Source of the DNA: Clostridiales bacterium
Lineage (GTDB): Bacteria; Bacillota; Dethiobacteria; Dethiobacterales; Dethiobacteraceae
Length of the DNA: 64,000 nucleotides
Direction: 5' to 3'
Assembly (NCBI GenBank): GCA_018335855.1
Contig: JAGXRM010000010.1
Location: forward strand, 1-64,000
In this document: one piece after another, positions 6,387 through 15,265 of the stretch
Layout of the letters: every line of letters starts with the position of its first letter
How positions within the stretch are numbered: the first letter of the stretch is position 1
Translations under genes and position numbers: made by a program
Notes under the pieces: generated by a model
The model's input: only the letters and a program-made list of their open reading frames with translations
What the model was told of the DNA's origin: nothing
Databases searched by the model: none

Positions 6387-6698
6387 TTAGATTAAATTAG
6401 CATAGTTTCTGCCACCATAAATTATCCTGACAATAAATACCGCCTTTGCTTCATCATCAACACGGTATAGTATTAGATAATTCTTGACAACAATTTTTCG
6501 ATACCCCTTACTACCAAGCCTGGCATCATGGCATAAGCTATACATGTTTGGGTTTTCAACAACAGCATGATAGCATTTTTCTACATCGTTAAGAAAAGCA
6601 ACAGCTGCCGTTGGGTTAACAAGTTTTTCAGTCATGTAATGAACAATTTCATTAATGTCCTCGTGAGCCTCTTGTGAAACAATAAGATTATAAGCCAT
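6387..6698 (-). CDS. RelE/ParE-family toxin (TA pair 2)
   Basis: A 103-residue RelE/ParE-fold toxin: LIVSQEAHEDINEIVHYMTE at the N-terminus, SKGYRKIVVKNYLILYRVDD in the centre and a C-terminal RIIYGGRNYANLI. It overlaps its antitoxin by 11 bases and resembles the toxin of pair 1 along its whole length. Part of this gene (6601-6655) has been copied into the mosaic at 1632-1686. Confidence 0.9.
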   Translation of the reverse strand: MAYNLIVSQEAHEDINEIVHYMTEKLVNPTAAVAFLNDVEKCYHAVVENPNMYSLCHDARLGSKGYRKIVVKNYLILYRVDDEAKAVFIVRIIYGGRNYANLI

Positions 6699-6948
6699 GT
6701 TTTTCTCTGATACTTCTTAAAGATTCAAAACCATCTACTACTTTACCGTTAATAATAGATTGCTCAGCTACATCTAATTTTCTGTAAATATCATTCATTA
6801 ACATAGTTTTTTCGTAAGTTTCCATGCTCATTATGACCATTTCACCATATCCGTTTTTCGTTATAAAAACAGGCTCCTTAGCTTCACGACATAATTCCGA
6901 AAGCTCACTTGTTTTTTTCAGATCCCTAATTGGAATAATGTGCGGCAT
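6688..6948 (-). CDS. YefM/Phd-family antitoxin (TA pair 2)
   Basis: An 86-residue antitoxin from ATG 6948, chosen because GGGAG lies eight bases before it; the frame is open up to 6987. The N-terminus (PHIIPIRDLKKTSELSELCR, then EPVFITKNGYGEMVIMSMET) is the Phd/YefM DNA-binding fold and is closely similar to the antitoxin at 493-759. The C-terminal helix differs more, as expected of the part that sets toxin specificity. A -10 hexamer TATAAT stands at 6981-6976, without a clear -35. Confidence 0.9.
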   Translation of the reverse strand: MPHIIPIRDLKKTSELSELCREAKEPVFITKNGYGEMVIMSMETYEKTMLMNDIYRKLDVAEQSIINGKVVDGFESLRSIREKHGL

Positions 6949-7055
6949 AATCTCAACTCCCTTCCCTGTGAGCCAATTATACCACAATTATGCCCTAACT
7001 TGATATTCACACCAGAAATAATATTGGCAGCATCAGACGGACCCTTTCATCCCTT

Positions 7056-7959
7056 TTACCTAAACGGATGCTTTTCCATCGCCGCCCGCACCTCATTCTG
7101 TGTTACATGCAGATAGATACTTGTTGTATTAATATCATCATGTCCAGCAATTTCCTTAATGGTCGCAATATCAACACCTGCTTTTAATAACAACGTAAAA
7201 CACGTGTGCCTCAGCTTATGTATAGAAAGATTTTTATGCTCAATGCCAGCCTTATCACAAATTGTTTTAAAATAGAGCTGTACACTTTCACCAGCAATAG
7301 CTCCACCAAAGTTATTTAAAAAGACTTGTTTACAACTTTGAGTTTTGGGCCGCCTTACCGCCAAATAATCCCTTATAGCCTGGCTTGTAGATTCAGTCAA
7401 CGGAACAATCCGTTCTTTACTGCCCTTCCCTAAATAACGTACATACATCTCCTTCAAGTTAATCTGGCTGAGCTCCAATCCTACCAACTCACTCAACCGG
7501 CAACCTGTCTGCAAAAATAATTTCATCATCGCATAGTCCCGCTCTGGAAACTTACTATCCTTTGAAGCAGTTAGTATGGCTTCCGCCTCTTCCAGGTTTA
7601 AAAAAACCGGAAGCTTTCGGGCAGTTTTTACATTTCTTAACCGTCTTGTTGGATTACTCTCCATCCGCTATGCAACCCTGGATTTCCAAATAACAAAAAT
7701 AACTCCTTAAGGAAACCAGTTGTTTGTTTCTAGTTGCCGGTTTATTCATTCGTTCCTTTTTTAAGTACGCCAAATAATTTCTCACATGCTTTTCTTCCAC
7801 CCTAGTGACAAAGAGTTCATTCGGAAACCATCTTTCTCGCAAAAATCGTACAAACATCTGATTCGCACGGCAGTATCCCTTTATGGTCCACTTGGACAAC
7901 CCAAGCTCTATCTCCAGGTAGTCAACATACCCTTGTTCAAATGGAAAGTTTTCTTCCAT
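7056..7959 (-). pseudogene. XerC/XerD-like tyrosine recombinase split by a frameshift
   Basis: From ATG 7959 (GGAGG ten bases upstream) the N-terminal SAM-like domain reads to a stop near 7654. The catalytic domain continues in another frame from about 7664 to 7056. It contains all catalytic residues: Arg in TGCRLSELVGLE, Lys in GKGSKERIVPL, HKLRHT, His in AGHDDINTTSIY with the Tyr. Joined length is about 302 residues, standard for this family. The relic at 3956-4090 crosses the same boundary in one frame, so a recent one-base change is likely; overlapping genes or programmed frameshifting are less likely but not excluded. Confidence 0.82.
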
Positions 7960-8010
7960 TAACTTACTTCCTCCTTTTCTCGGCCTTGTCACTGTTGCCA
8001 TAAGAAAAGT

Positions 8011-8023
8011 CGAACGGTGTTTG
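8011..8023. promoter_or_regulatory. Degenerate LexA-like box upstream of the recombinase
   Basis: CGAAC-GGT-GTTTG resembles the other boxes in this island, but with a 3-bp rather than 4-bp spacer and one half-site mismatch. It lies 52 bp upstream of the recombinase start. Alone it would not be convincing; its position matches that of the other sites. Confidence 0.25.
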
Positions 8024-8093
8024 AAAAACTACGTGTATGAGGTCAAATATTGATAGATTTTTTTGGCCATCAACCTTTAGTGCAGTTTTCTAC

Positions 8094-9326
8094 TTAAAGA
8101 TCAAGATCTTTAAGATTGCTATTCATTACCTGAAGCAAGATAGAATAAATTTCATCAGCAATCACTTCATTAGCTTCCTCAGTAATATGACACCAATCTA
8201 TGAAGACTGTACTCTCTTTCTCATTAAAAATTGATGCCAAATTATAAAAGTTGGGGATATCTTCTACTTCAATCAAATCATATACCATTCGGTAAAAATC
8301 AACCATTTGCTCATACTCTTTGTCCCACTCTTTATAACTTAGTTCTTCTGGTGTTAGCGGACTAGTAGAAAATAAATTAGGTTGCCAGATGAAAATATGC
8401 TCAAATCCGTATACCCCAGACAATGCTTTTACAAAAGCAATATTATTTTTATAGTCTAAAACTGTTTCTTCCGCAAGAGCTATTATATGCTCCTTACTGT
8501 ATTTGTCAGTAAAAATTTCCTCAAGTTCTTTGTCAGACTGTTTACCAAAAACGTTTGCCTTAATGTTAGCCAGTGTTCTATAAGTGACAGACCATTTTGC
8601 CATCATTTTTTTTGCATCTTGAATAGCATCAATATAAAAAGGCCTTTTTACAGTAACTGCTGAGGAGCTTTGAGGATATATCTTATTTCTTATCGAGTCT
8701 AAAGAACCAAATAAACCGGCTTTGCCATTTTGATATGAGGAGGAAATATCATTAACTCCATCATAAAAAATCACATAAGAAGGTATGTTTCCTTGCTTAA
8801 GCAACAAACTTAGTTGGACTACTTCTTGAGTAATTGAATAGCCGGACTCTCCATAATTTATAATTTCATATTCGTATTCTGCATTATGCAACTTTTTTGA
8901 CACAAACGAAGGAATAGTATAATTATCTCTTGCACCAGTACCCCACATGGTTGAACCGCCAAACATAAAAATCTTTTCAGCATCTCTGTCATTACTTTGT
9001 GTGTGCCATGTTTCCCTGATTCCTTCTGAATCGATATTAATATATTCTCCTTGGTATTCATTTCTTCTCCATGTTAAATAAGGCGCAAACCGTCTTGTTA
9101 AAGAGTAGAATTCTCTCCAATAATCCTCCGACCAACTTTTATCACTATACACTGATAGCTGATTTTGAATGTCTATTCTATGTTCAGGCTGTTCTGAAGG
9201 GATAACTAAATTGATTACCCTTAATCCTCCTTCGAGAATGATAAGAAAAAGGATAACCATCAACAAGTAATAAATTTTCTCCTTTTTTATACAAAAATAT
9301 CCCTTGCCATAATCATTGGGTCTCAT
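8094..9326 (-). CDS. Membrane-anchored SGNH/GDSL hydrolase-like protein
   Basis: A 410-residue protein from ATG 9326 (GGTGA just upstream). One N-terminal membrane segment (about residues 20-41, IYYLLMVILFLIILEGG) anchors an extracytoplasmic SGNH fold: FMFGGSTMWG near residue 120 (block I Ser), YDGVND near 190 (block III Asn) and DWCHITEEAN near 380 (block V Asp-x-x-His). Such proteins act as esterases or acyltransferases on surface glycans. It lies four genes into a carbamoyltransferase/DUF5989/SxtJ operon and is most likely part of the same glycan modification; its substrate is unknown. Confidence 0.8.
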   Translation of the reverse strand: MRPNDYGKGYFCIKKEKIYYLLMVILFLIILEGGLRVINLVIPSEQPEHRIDIQNQLSVYSDKSWSEDYWREFYSLTRRFAPYLTWRRNEYQGEYINIDSEGIRETWHTQSNDRDAEKIFMFGGSTMWGTGARDNYTIPSFVSKKLHNAEYEYEIINYGESGYSITQEVVQLSLLLKQGNIPSYVIFYDGVNDISSSYQNGKAGLFGSLDSIRNKIYPQSSSAVTVKRPFYIDAIQDAKKMMAKWSVTYRTLANIKANVFGKQSDKELEEIFTDKYSKEHIIALAEETVLDYKNNIAFVKALSGVYGFEHIFIWQPNLFSTSPLTPEELSYKEWDKEYEQMVDFYRMVYDLIEVEDIPNFYNLASIFNEKESTVFIDWCHITEEANEVIADEIYSILLQVMNSNLKDLDL

Positions 9327-9344
9327 ATATTCACCACACAATAC

Positions 9345-11201
9345 TTAATCTAATGTAAATTCGTCTTTCCAGCTTATTGTTTCATCTAACTTTGGCTGGC
9401 TTTTCTTTTCAAACAAGTAATTACCAAGAACCAAATAGTCCATTTCTGTCCGCATAAAACATCTATACGCATCTTCAGGTGTACACACTATAGGCTCACC
9501 ACGAACATTAAAGCTGGTATTTACCAGCAGCCCATACCCCGTAGTATTCTTAAAGGTATCGATAAGTTTCCAATAACGATAGTTTGTTTTCTTATGGACT
9601 GTTTGAATTCTGGCAGAATAGTCAATATGGGTTACCGCAGGGATGTCTGAACGTAAATGATACAAGCGGTCGTAAAGCTCCATATCTTCATAATTATCCG
9701 GAAGAGGATTATGTCTCTCCTTACACACAGGAGCTACCAGGAGCATGTATGGTGATGGCACATCTAAATCAAAGTAATTATTACATTCCTCATACAATAC
9801 AGAAGGAGCAAACGGACGGAAACCTTCACGATATTTAATTTTAAGGTTAAGCTTCTTTTGCATTTCAGGATGTCTGGGGTCACCTAATATGCTTCTGTTA
9901 CCAAGTGCCCTAGGCCCCCACTCCATCCTCCCCTGGTACCAACCAACTACATACCCCTTTGTTAATTGAATTGCAACATCGTTGCATAGCATATCAAATT
10001 CTTCATAATACGTATAGGGAGCACCATAAATCCTGGCAATCCGCATAATATCTTTGTCACAGTACTCTGGTCCAAGGTATGACCCCTGCATCGCATCGTC
10101 TGTGTCCATTAAGCGACGTTTATTTTTTACTATATGCCACACAGCATATGCTGCCCCCAAAGCTCCCCCTGCGTCACCGGCAGCTGGCTGTATCCATATA
10201 TTTTTAAAAACATTTTCCTTTATCAATTTACCGTTTGCGACACAATTTAATGCGACACCGCCAGCCAAAGTAAGATTATCACTACCTGTAGCTTCTTTAG
10301 CTGTTTTTGATAACCGTAAAATTATATCTTCAGTAACTTCTTGTATTGCCAAAGCCAAATCCATATATGGCTGCGTAATTTGTGTCTCTTGCTTACGCTT
10401 TGATATTCCGAATAAAGGCTCCCATAGTTCATCTTTGCACATTCTTAAGCCTGTTGCAAAGTCAAAATAATTCATATTTAATAGTAATGAACCGTCTTCC
10501 CTGAGATCAATTAAATTATCTAAAATTAATTTTTTATACCTATGAACACGTTCCGAGTTCTTGTGTCCATAAGGGGCAAGCCCCATAAGCTTATATTCCC
10601 CGCTATTTACTTTAAATCCACAATAATAGGTAAACGCGGAATATAATAAACCTAACGAGTGTGGAAAGTTAAGCTCCCTAAGCAAAGTGATTTCATTTTC
10701 TTTTCCATACAAAATCGCGGAAGTGGCCCATTCTCCAACACCATCCAAGGTCAAAATTGCTGCTTCAGTGAAAGGAGATGGGAAAAAGGCACTTGCTGCA
10801 TGGGAGAGATGGTGCTCTGGAAAAAAAAGATTAATCTTATTTGCTCCAAGCTTATTCAGTTCCTCACATATAATCTTTCTGATAAATAACTTTTCTTTTA
10901 ACCACACAGGCATAGCAGATAAGAAACTCTTTAGCCCTTTTGGAGCAAAGCTATGGTAAGTCTCTAAAAGTCTCTCAAATTTTAAATAAGGCTTATCATA
11001 AAAAGCAACTGCGTCAAGTTCACTAACATCTAATCTAGCTTCATTAAGAACATACTGAATAGCATTAATTGGAAAATTAGAATCATGTTTTTTCCTTGTA
11101 AATCTTTCTTCCTGTGCTGCAGCAACTATTTGCCCATCAATTAAAAGAGCAGCCGCACTATCATGGTAAAACGCTGATATTCCTAAAACAGAGTTAGTCA
11201 T
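9345..11201 (-). CDS. Carbamoyltransferase (NodU/CmcH/TobZ family)
   Basis: A 618-residue enzyme from ATG 11201 (AGGAGA upstream). The N-terminal YrdC/Kae1-like carbamoyl-AMP-forming half has LGISAFYHDSAAALLIDG, the metal-binding FPEHHLSHAASAFF and GGVALNCVANGKL. The C-terminal transferase half has GRMEWGPRALGNRSILGDPR and NTSFNVRGEPIVC. The family moves a carbamoyl group from carbamoyl phosphate through carbamoyl-adenylate to a hydroxyl on a sugar or antibiotic. The location in a polysaccharide locus suggests O-carbamoylation of a surface sugar. It is followed by the SGNH protein and preceded by DUF5989 and SxtJ genes. Confidence 0.93.
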   Translation of the reverse strand: MTNSVLGISAFYHDSAAALLIDGQIVAAAQEERFTRKKHDSNFPINAIQYVLNEARLDVSELDAVAFYDKPYLKFERLLETYHSFAPKGLKSFLSAMPVWLKEKLFIRKIICEELNKLGANKINLFFPEHHLSHAASAFFPSPFTEAAILTLDGVGEWATSAILYGKENEITLLRELNFPHSLGLLYSAFTYYCGFKVNSGEYKLMGLAPYGHKNSERVHRYKKLILDNLIDLREDGSLLLNMNYFDFATGLRMCKDELWEPLFGISKRKQETQITQPYMDLALAIQEVTEDIILRLSKTAKEATGSDNLTLAGGVALNCVANGKLIKENVFKNIWIQPAAGDAGGALGAAYAVWHIVKNKRRLMDTDDAMQGSYLGPEYCDKDIMRIARIYGAPYTYYEEFDMLCNDVAIQLTKGYVVGWYQGRMEWGPRALGNRSILGDPRHPEMQKKLNLKIKYREGFRPFAPSVLYEECNNYFDLDVPSPYMLLVAPVCKERHNPLPDNYEDMELYDRLYHLRSDIPAVTHIDYSARIQTVHKKTNYRYWKLIDTFKNTTGYGLLVNTSFNVRGEPIVCTPEDAYRCFMRTEMDYLVLGNYLFEKKSQPKLDETISWKDEFTLD

Positions 11202-11211
11202 ATATATTCTC

Positions 11212-11361
11212 CTAAAAAATTGTATAAATAAAAGGTGCCAATGCTGACCCACTCGTTAAGACAATTACCAGACCAAGTAAAAGCAATAAAACGATACTTG
11301 GCAAAAGCCAAAGCTTTTTTCTTTCCTTCAAAAATCCCCATAACTCCCTGACTATATCCAT
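11212..11361 (-). CDS. DUF5989-family small membrane protein
   Basis: A 49-residue reading frame from ATG 11361 to TAG 11212. It has a basic cytoplasmic start (LWGFLKERKKLWLLP) and one hydrophobic segment (IVLLLLLGLVIVLTSGS) ending APFIYTIF, the DUF5989 pattern. It stands between the SxtJ-like gene and the carbamoyltransferase on the same strand, ten bases from the latter, which is the known conserved setting of this family. Its function is not known; it is short enough to be missed by length filters. Confidence 0.88.
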   Translation of the reverse strand: MDIVRELWGFLKERKKLWLLPSIVLLLLLGLVIVLTSGSALAPFIYTIF

Positions 11362-11378
11362 GTGTTTTCCCCCTTAGC

Positions 11379-11762
11379 TTAATAAGGATTTCTTAAATGT
11401 TCCGCTTTATATTCTTTATCGTACGTCTTAAAAACTGATTCCTTACTTTTTTTCCATACTCTTGATTGCATAGAGTCCCCACCAAGGAGCTTGCGTACCA
11501 CAGCAATGGGTGTAACGATTAAAAAGAAAACTAAAGTTAATAAAACTTTGGACACAACAGTACCTACTAAATGTGATAACCCAAACCAGATTTTAGCTAA
11601 TGGACTAAATACCCGTGGAGCTGACATACTAATTAGCAATAGAACTATCGCCAATAATACCAATTGTAAGTTTTTTATCCGGAAAGCTACAAGTAAAACT
11701 ATTAATACAAAAACTAATCCCGTATCAAGTATCTGTTTTGAATTGATTTCATTTTGATTCAA
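11379..11762 (-). CDS. SxtJ-family membrane protein
   Basis: A 127-residue protein with four likely membrane segments (about residues 14-45 as a pair, 50-65, 68-88) and a basic C-terminal tail with WKKSKESVFKTYDKEYKAEH. The fold and the typical neighbour set (DUF5989, carbamoyltransferase) identify the SxtJ family, found beside carbamoyltransferases in saxitoxin and exopolysaccharide clusters. Biochemical role unknown. Likely first gene of the four-gene module running down to 8094. Confidence 0.8.
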   Translation of the reverse strand: MNQNEINSKQILDTGLVFVLIVLLVAFRIKNLQLVLLAIVLLLISMSAPRVFSPLAKIWFGLSHLVGTVVSKVLLTLVFFLIVTPIAVVRKLLGGDSMQSRVWKKSKESVFKTYDKEYKAEHLRNPY

Positions 11763-12100
11763 TTTATCACAACCATCTTAATTAAATTATTTATTTAAGA
11801 TTCAAAAACTTATCTTAAATATTTATTTTTAAGCTTCTTAGCAAATAAATCAACGAACCAACTTACCTCATCAACTTTTAAAAGGTAGATTATAATAATA
11901 TAATAAAATAAAGACCTATCCCCAGTATAACTACCGCTAATAACCCTGCTAGTTCCAGGATAGCATTTCCCATAGCTCTTCTTTCCAATGAATAATATTA
12001 AACTCAGATTGCAGGGCACATGGGTTAGACGCCCCATGCCGACTGTTGGCCCCAACATGAATGAAGCAATACCTCTCTTTTATCATTTTTAGCTACTTTA
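11763..12100. other. Gene-free stretch
   Basis: No convincing gene. It is AT-rich near the SxtJ start (possible promoter region) and turns GC-richer from about 12010, where the IS21 relic sequence begins. A minus-strand frame at 11810-12058 has no family resemblance or ribosome site. Confidence 0.5.
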
Positions 12101-12265
12101 AAAGAGTATTTCAACTCTCAATTCACACCTACCGGCTGGCGTGGCAAAATTGAGGAAGGTACGTTGGCTGACGCTATTCTTAATATTATTGTCCACGGCT
12201 CTTACATACTCCTGATTGATGTGGAAGAATCTATACATCCTACATTTTATGCAGTTCAAAACTAG
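12101..12265 (+). pseudogene. IstB-like (IS21 family) C-terminal relic
   Basis: On the plus strand, opposite to its neighbours, the frame reads NSQFTPTGWRGKIEEGTLAD, then AILNIIVHGSYILLI to a stop. This matches the C-terminal end of IstB ATPases (SQF.P..W...IGE.TLADAILDRIVH..Y.I). Only about the last 54 codons survive. With the IS21-like end at about 13.5 kb it shows that insertion sequences have brought in or rearranged the flanks of the sugar dehydrogenase gene. Confidence 0.65.
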
Positions 12266-12279
12266 TAACCAAATTACCT

Positions 12280-13449
12280 CTAATCCCTACTAAACAAATC
12301 CCTGGTATACACTTTATCCACGACATCTTTAATCTCATCCGAAAGTCTATTTGCAACAATCACATCTGAAATCTTCTTAAACTCATCAAAATTCTTAATG
12401 ACTCTTGAATGGTAGAACTCGTCCGTATTAAGAGCAGGCTCATAGACCACGACCTCGATACCTTTAGCCTTAATGCGTTTCATGACACCTTGGATGGCAG
12501 ATTGTCTAAAGTTATCAGAGTCTAACTTCATTATAAGTCTGTAAATACCAACAATCTTTGGATTACGCTTAATAATCATATCCGCAATATGATCTTTTCT
12601 AGTTCGATTAGCATCTACAATAGCAGACATGATGTTTTGAGGTACATCTGCATAGTTTGCCAGGAGCTGCTTTGTGTCCTTCGGTAAGCAGTAACCACCA
12701 TAGCCGAATGAAGGATTGTTATAATAATTCCCAATCCTTGGATCTAGTGCAACACCCTCAATAATCTGCTGCGTATTAAGGCCTCTTACTTCAGCATAGG
12801 AGTCTAACTCGTTAAAGAACGCAACTCTCATCGCAAGATAAGTATTAGCAAAGAGCTTAATCGCTTCCGCTTCAGTTGAGTTGGTAAAGAGAACAGGCAC
12901 ATCTTTCTTGATTGCACCTTCTGCTAATAACGCTGCAAACACCTTTGCTCTTTCTGACTGCTCCCCTACTACAATTCTTGAAGGATAGAGATTATCATAA
13001 AGCGCTCTTCCTTCTCTTAAAAACTCTGGAGAGAAAATAATGTTATCAGTTTCGAATTTTTCTTTTACAGCCTCAGTATAACCTACCGGCACAGTAGATT
13101 TAATGACCATTATCGCATTTGGATTGATAGATAATACATTAGCAATAACTGCTTCAACTGTTCTCGTGTTAAAGTAATTCTTGTCAGGATCATAATTAGT
13201 TGGCGTAGAAATAATGACGTATTCAGCTTCTTTAAAAGCTTCATAGTTATCCGTTTTTGCTTTAAGATTTAAGTCTTTAGTCTTTAGATATTCTTCAATT
13301 TCTACATCAATAATTGGAGATTGCTTGTTGTTGATCATATCAACCTTTTCCTGGATAATATCCAGTGCGATAACTTCATTATGTTGAGCTAAAAGAACAG
13401 CGTTAGAGAGTCCTACATAACCTGTTCCTGCAATTGTTATTCTGCACAC
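12280..13449 (-). CDS. ugd: UDP-glucose/GDP-mannose-family 6-dehydrogenase
   Basis: A 389-residue NAD-dependent UDP-sugar dehydrogenase, normal family length. It starts at GTG 13449 behind GGAGGTGG. Rossmann motif [33 protein letters not shown] in the nucleotide-binding part; KSTVPVGYT; central PEFLREG; catalytic Cys in [15 protein letters not shown] near residue 255. It oxidises C6 of UDP-glucose, or a related UDP-hexose, to a uronate used in capsule synthesis. The gene is isolated on both sides by IS relics, so it may be transcribed alone. Confidence 0.93.
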   Translation of the reverse strand: MCRITIAGTGYVGLSNAVLLAQHNEVIALDIIQEKVDMINNKQSPIIDVEIEEYLKTKDLNLKAKTDNYEAFKEAEYVIISTPTNYDPDKNYFNTRTVEAVIANVLSINPNAIMVIKSTVPVGYTEAVKEKFETDNIIFSPEFLREGRALYDNLYPSRIVVGEQSERAKVFAALLAEGAIKKDVPVLFTNSTEAEAIKLFANTYLAMRVAFFNELDSYAEVRGLNTQQIIEGVALDPRIGNYYNNPSFGYGGYCLPKDTKQLLANYADVPQNIMSAIVDANRTRKDHIADMIIKRNPKIVGIYRLIMKLDSDNFRQSAIQGVMKRIKAKGIEVVVYEPALNTDEFYHSRVIKNFDEFKKISDVIVANRLSDEIKDVVDKVYTRDLFSRD

Positions 13450-13453
13450 TTAA

Positions 13454-13816
13454 ATCCACCTCCATTACATAATGGATAATCCGGTCAAAATGAGCCACTG
13501 TTCCGGCTGAAGAGCCAGTTAGTTCAGAACAGGGAAATTCAACATTCTTGGGGCTCTGCCCTAAACCCCGTCCTCGCCGGAAGGCAGTTGGTTTGTGTAC
13601 AGACCAGCAAGCGACAGGATATTGTGGTTGTGAGGGATTCAAGTGTCAAGATGAACTCACTACGCTCGCCCTTGATTCCCGCCGATGTTTATCCATGAAT
13701 CTGTAGCAGGGTAGCTTTCTATACCGGAAGCATGGCCCAATTTCTCCGGAGACGTGGCTCACTAGTCCCCGGAATCGCGGCCCTATGACGACGTAATATC
13801 CACCTCCATTACATAA
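13454..13816. mobile_element. IS-like remnant between 19-bp direct repeats
   Basis: The 19-bp sequence ATCCACCTCCATTACATAA occurs at 13454-13472 and again at 13798-13816. The first copy contains the ribosome site of ugd. The 325 bp between them is GC-richer than the surroundings. It starts with AATCCGGTCAAAATGAGCCA at 13478-13497 and has GTGGCTCACTAGTCCCCGG near 13754-13772, phrases like the non-coding ends of IS21-type elements. No transposase gene remains. A 19-bp target duplication would be unusual for IS21, so segment duplication with later deletion is also possible. Confidence 0.5.
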
Positions 13817-13848
13817 CAGACTAAAGTATCAACAAAATCTGTAATCTA

Positions 13849-15042
13849 TTAAGCTTTAGTTTGAGATAACTCTAGCCAAAAGTAGATCCCCACTATGTTA
13901 CCGACCGAAATTAAACCTCCTTCAAATATGAAGTAGATAAGAAAACCAATGATAATAGCTATTCCGTTATATTGGTTAATATTGTTATTCCTTATTACGG
14001 ATTTTATCTTTTTATTTAATAAATAAATAACTAAACCAAGCCACTGTAATAGTCCTAAAAGTCCAAAATACATTAATACTTCTATGTACCCATTTGCTAA
14101 TATCTGCGTCGCAGCTAATCCACTACGATGTGACCCTATACCAAAAATCAACTCCATAATGCTTTTTTCTTTTAGCAGATTAACCCAAATACTTAGTCTT
14201 CCGCTTGTTAATTGGTCTATTGCATAAAACCCTAAAACTCTGTATTCAACTATTACTTTGTGGATACCAACTGTAAACAAAGTTAATAATATTAGTACTG
14301 TAATTAATAAAGTTAACCTTTTACTAACTTTAATATAACTCCAGTTAAATAAGAATATGGCAGTACTAACCCCACAAAGTAATATAGCTGCACGAGAATC
14401 GCTAATATATATTATATAAATAGCTATTAATATCAATACTATCAGTATCATTTTGCTCAGTATTTTTTTTATATCTGGTAAAATTCTTGCACCTATTAAA
14501 AATCCAAGAGCGGAAAACCTTGCCAACTCATTTGGGTTATTAAAATATCCAATAAAACGGATTCTATTTCCTACAATATAATAACTTGCTTTATTAAAAC
14601 TAAGTATGAAACTTGGCATGACAACTATTAAGACTATCAAAAATAACAACACTTTTAACAATTTAAGAAAACTTCTTTCTGAAATTTTTGGAAATATAAA
14701 TAAAGACGCAAATACTATTATTGCTGAAAGAGTTATTAACAATATCGATGATGTTATCGATGCAATGTCACTATGAAAAACGCTTGGTATCATTGATATA
14801 GTTAATATAATAAATATCATGAAATGTTTTTGGTTTAAAAATATTAGCCTATTTCGATATAAATATACCAATCCACATAAAAAGCAAAAAAAAGACATAT
14901 ATTTTAACCCATATGCTCCAGGAAATATCTGCAAGTATTGGGTAAACGAGATTATGCTTATCCCCGTAGACAACGTGAATATTATTATAAGGATTTTTAA
15001 CCCCATTTTTGATTCAAATTTTCTTTCATCATGATTCAACAT
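13849..15042 (-). CDS. Wzy-like O-antigen polymerase/ligase
   Basis: A 397-residue protein with about ten to eleven membrane segments. It has the O-antigen polymerase/ligase signature in two loops: NRIRFIGYFNNPNELARFSA near residue 155, and the larger loop LIFGIGSHRSGLAATQILAN near 310 with conserved Arg and His. Such proteins join undecaprenyl-linked repeat units outside the membrane. It lies next to a Wzx flippase and glycosyltransferases on the same strand. Low sequence conservation is normal for Wzy and prevents prediction of the linkage. Confidence 0.85.
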   Translation of the reverse strand: MLNHDERKFESKMGLKILIIIFTLSTGISIISFTQYLQIFPGAYGLKYMSFFCFLCGLVYLYRNRLIFLNQKHFMIFIILTISMIPSVFHSDIASITSSILLITLSAIIVFASLFIFPKISERSFLKLLKVLLFLIVLIVVMPSFILSFNKASYYIVGNRIRFIGYFNNPNELARFSALGFLIGARILPDIKKILSKMILIVLILIAIYIIYISDSRAAILLCGVSTAIFLFNWSYIKVSKRLTLLITVLILLTLFTVGIHKVIVEYRVLGFYAIDQLTSGRLSIWVNLLKEKSIMELIFGIGSHRSGLAATQILANGYIEVLMYFGLLGLLQWLGLVIYLLNKKIKSVIRNNNINQYNGIAIIIGFLIYFIFEGGLISVGNIVGIYFWLELSQTKA

Positions 15043-15265
15043 TATCTATTAACACCATCATTTCAGTATAAATGAAGTCGGTTTCACTGGGTGGCTTAGC
15101 CATGGATGCATTGCATTTGTTGGGTCATCAAGGCAAATCAGTTTCTTAAGATTGCTCTTGAGCTTGTTGGAGGAGCCAGCACCACCGCTTTTCTAGCAAC
15201 ATAATTCTTAATAAATCTTACCCATACCTGCGCGTTAGCTTAATTGGCTATTTTATTATAATAAT
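15043..15265. other. Intergenic stretch with an unassigned gene relic
   Basis: About 220 bp, more GC-rich than the neighbours. The minus strand reads AQVWVRFIKNYVARKAVVLA, then PPTSSRAILRN and a stop (about 15242-15142), a coding-like fragment perhaps from an insertion sequence, but I do not recognise the family. Confidence 0.4.

Noticed and set aside
11810-12058. Minus-strand frame of 82 codons in a gap
   Set aside because: No ribosome site, no family resemblance, and it crosses a composition change into IS relic sequence.
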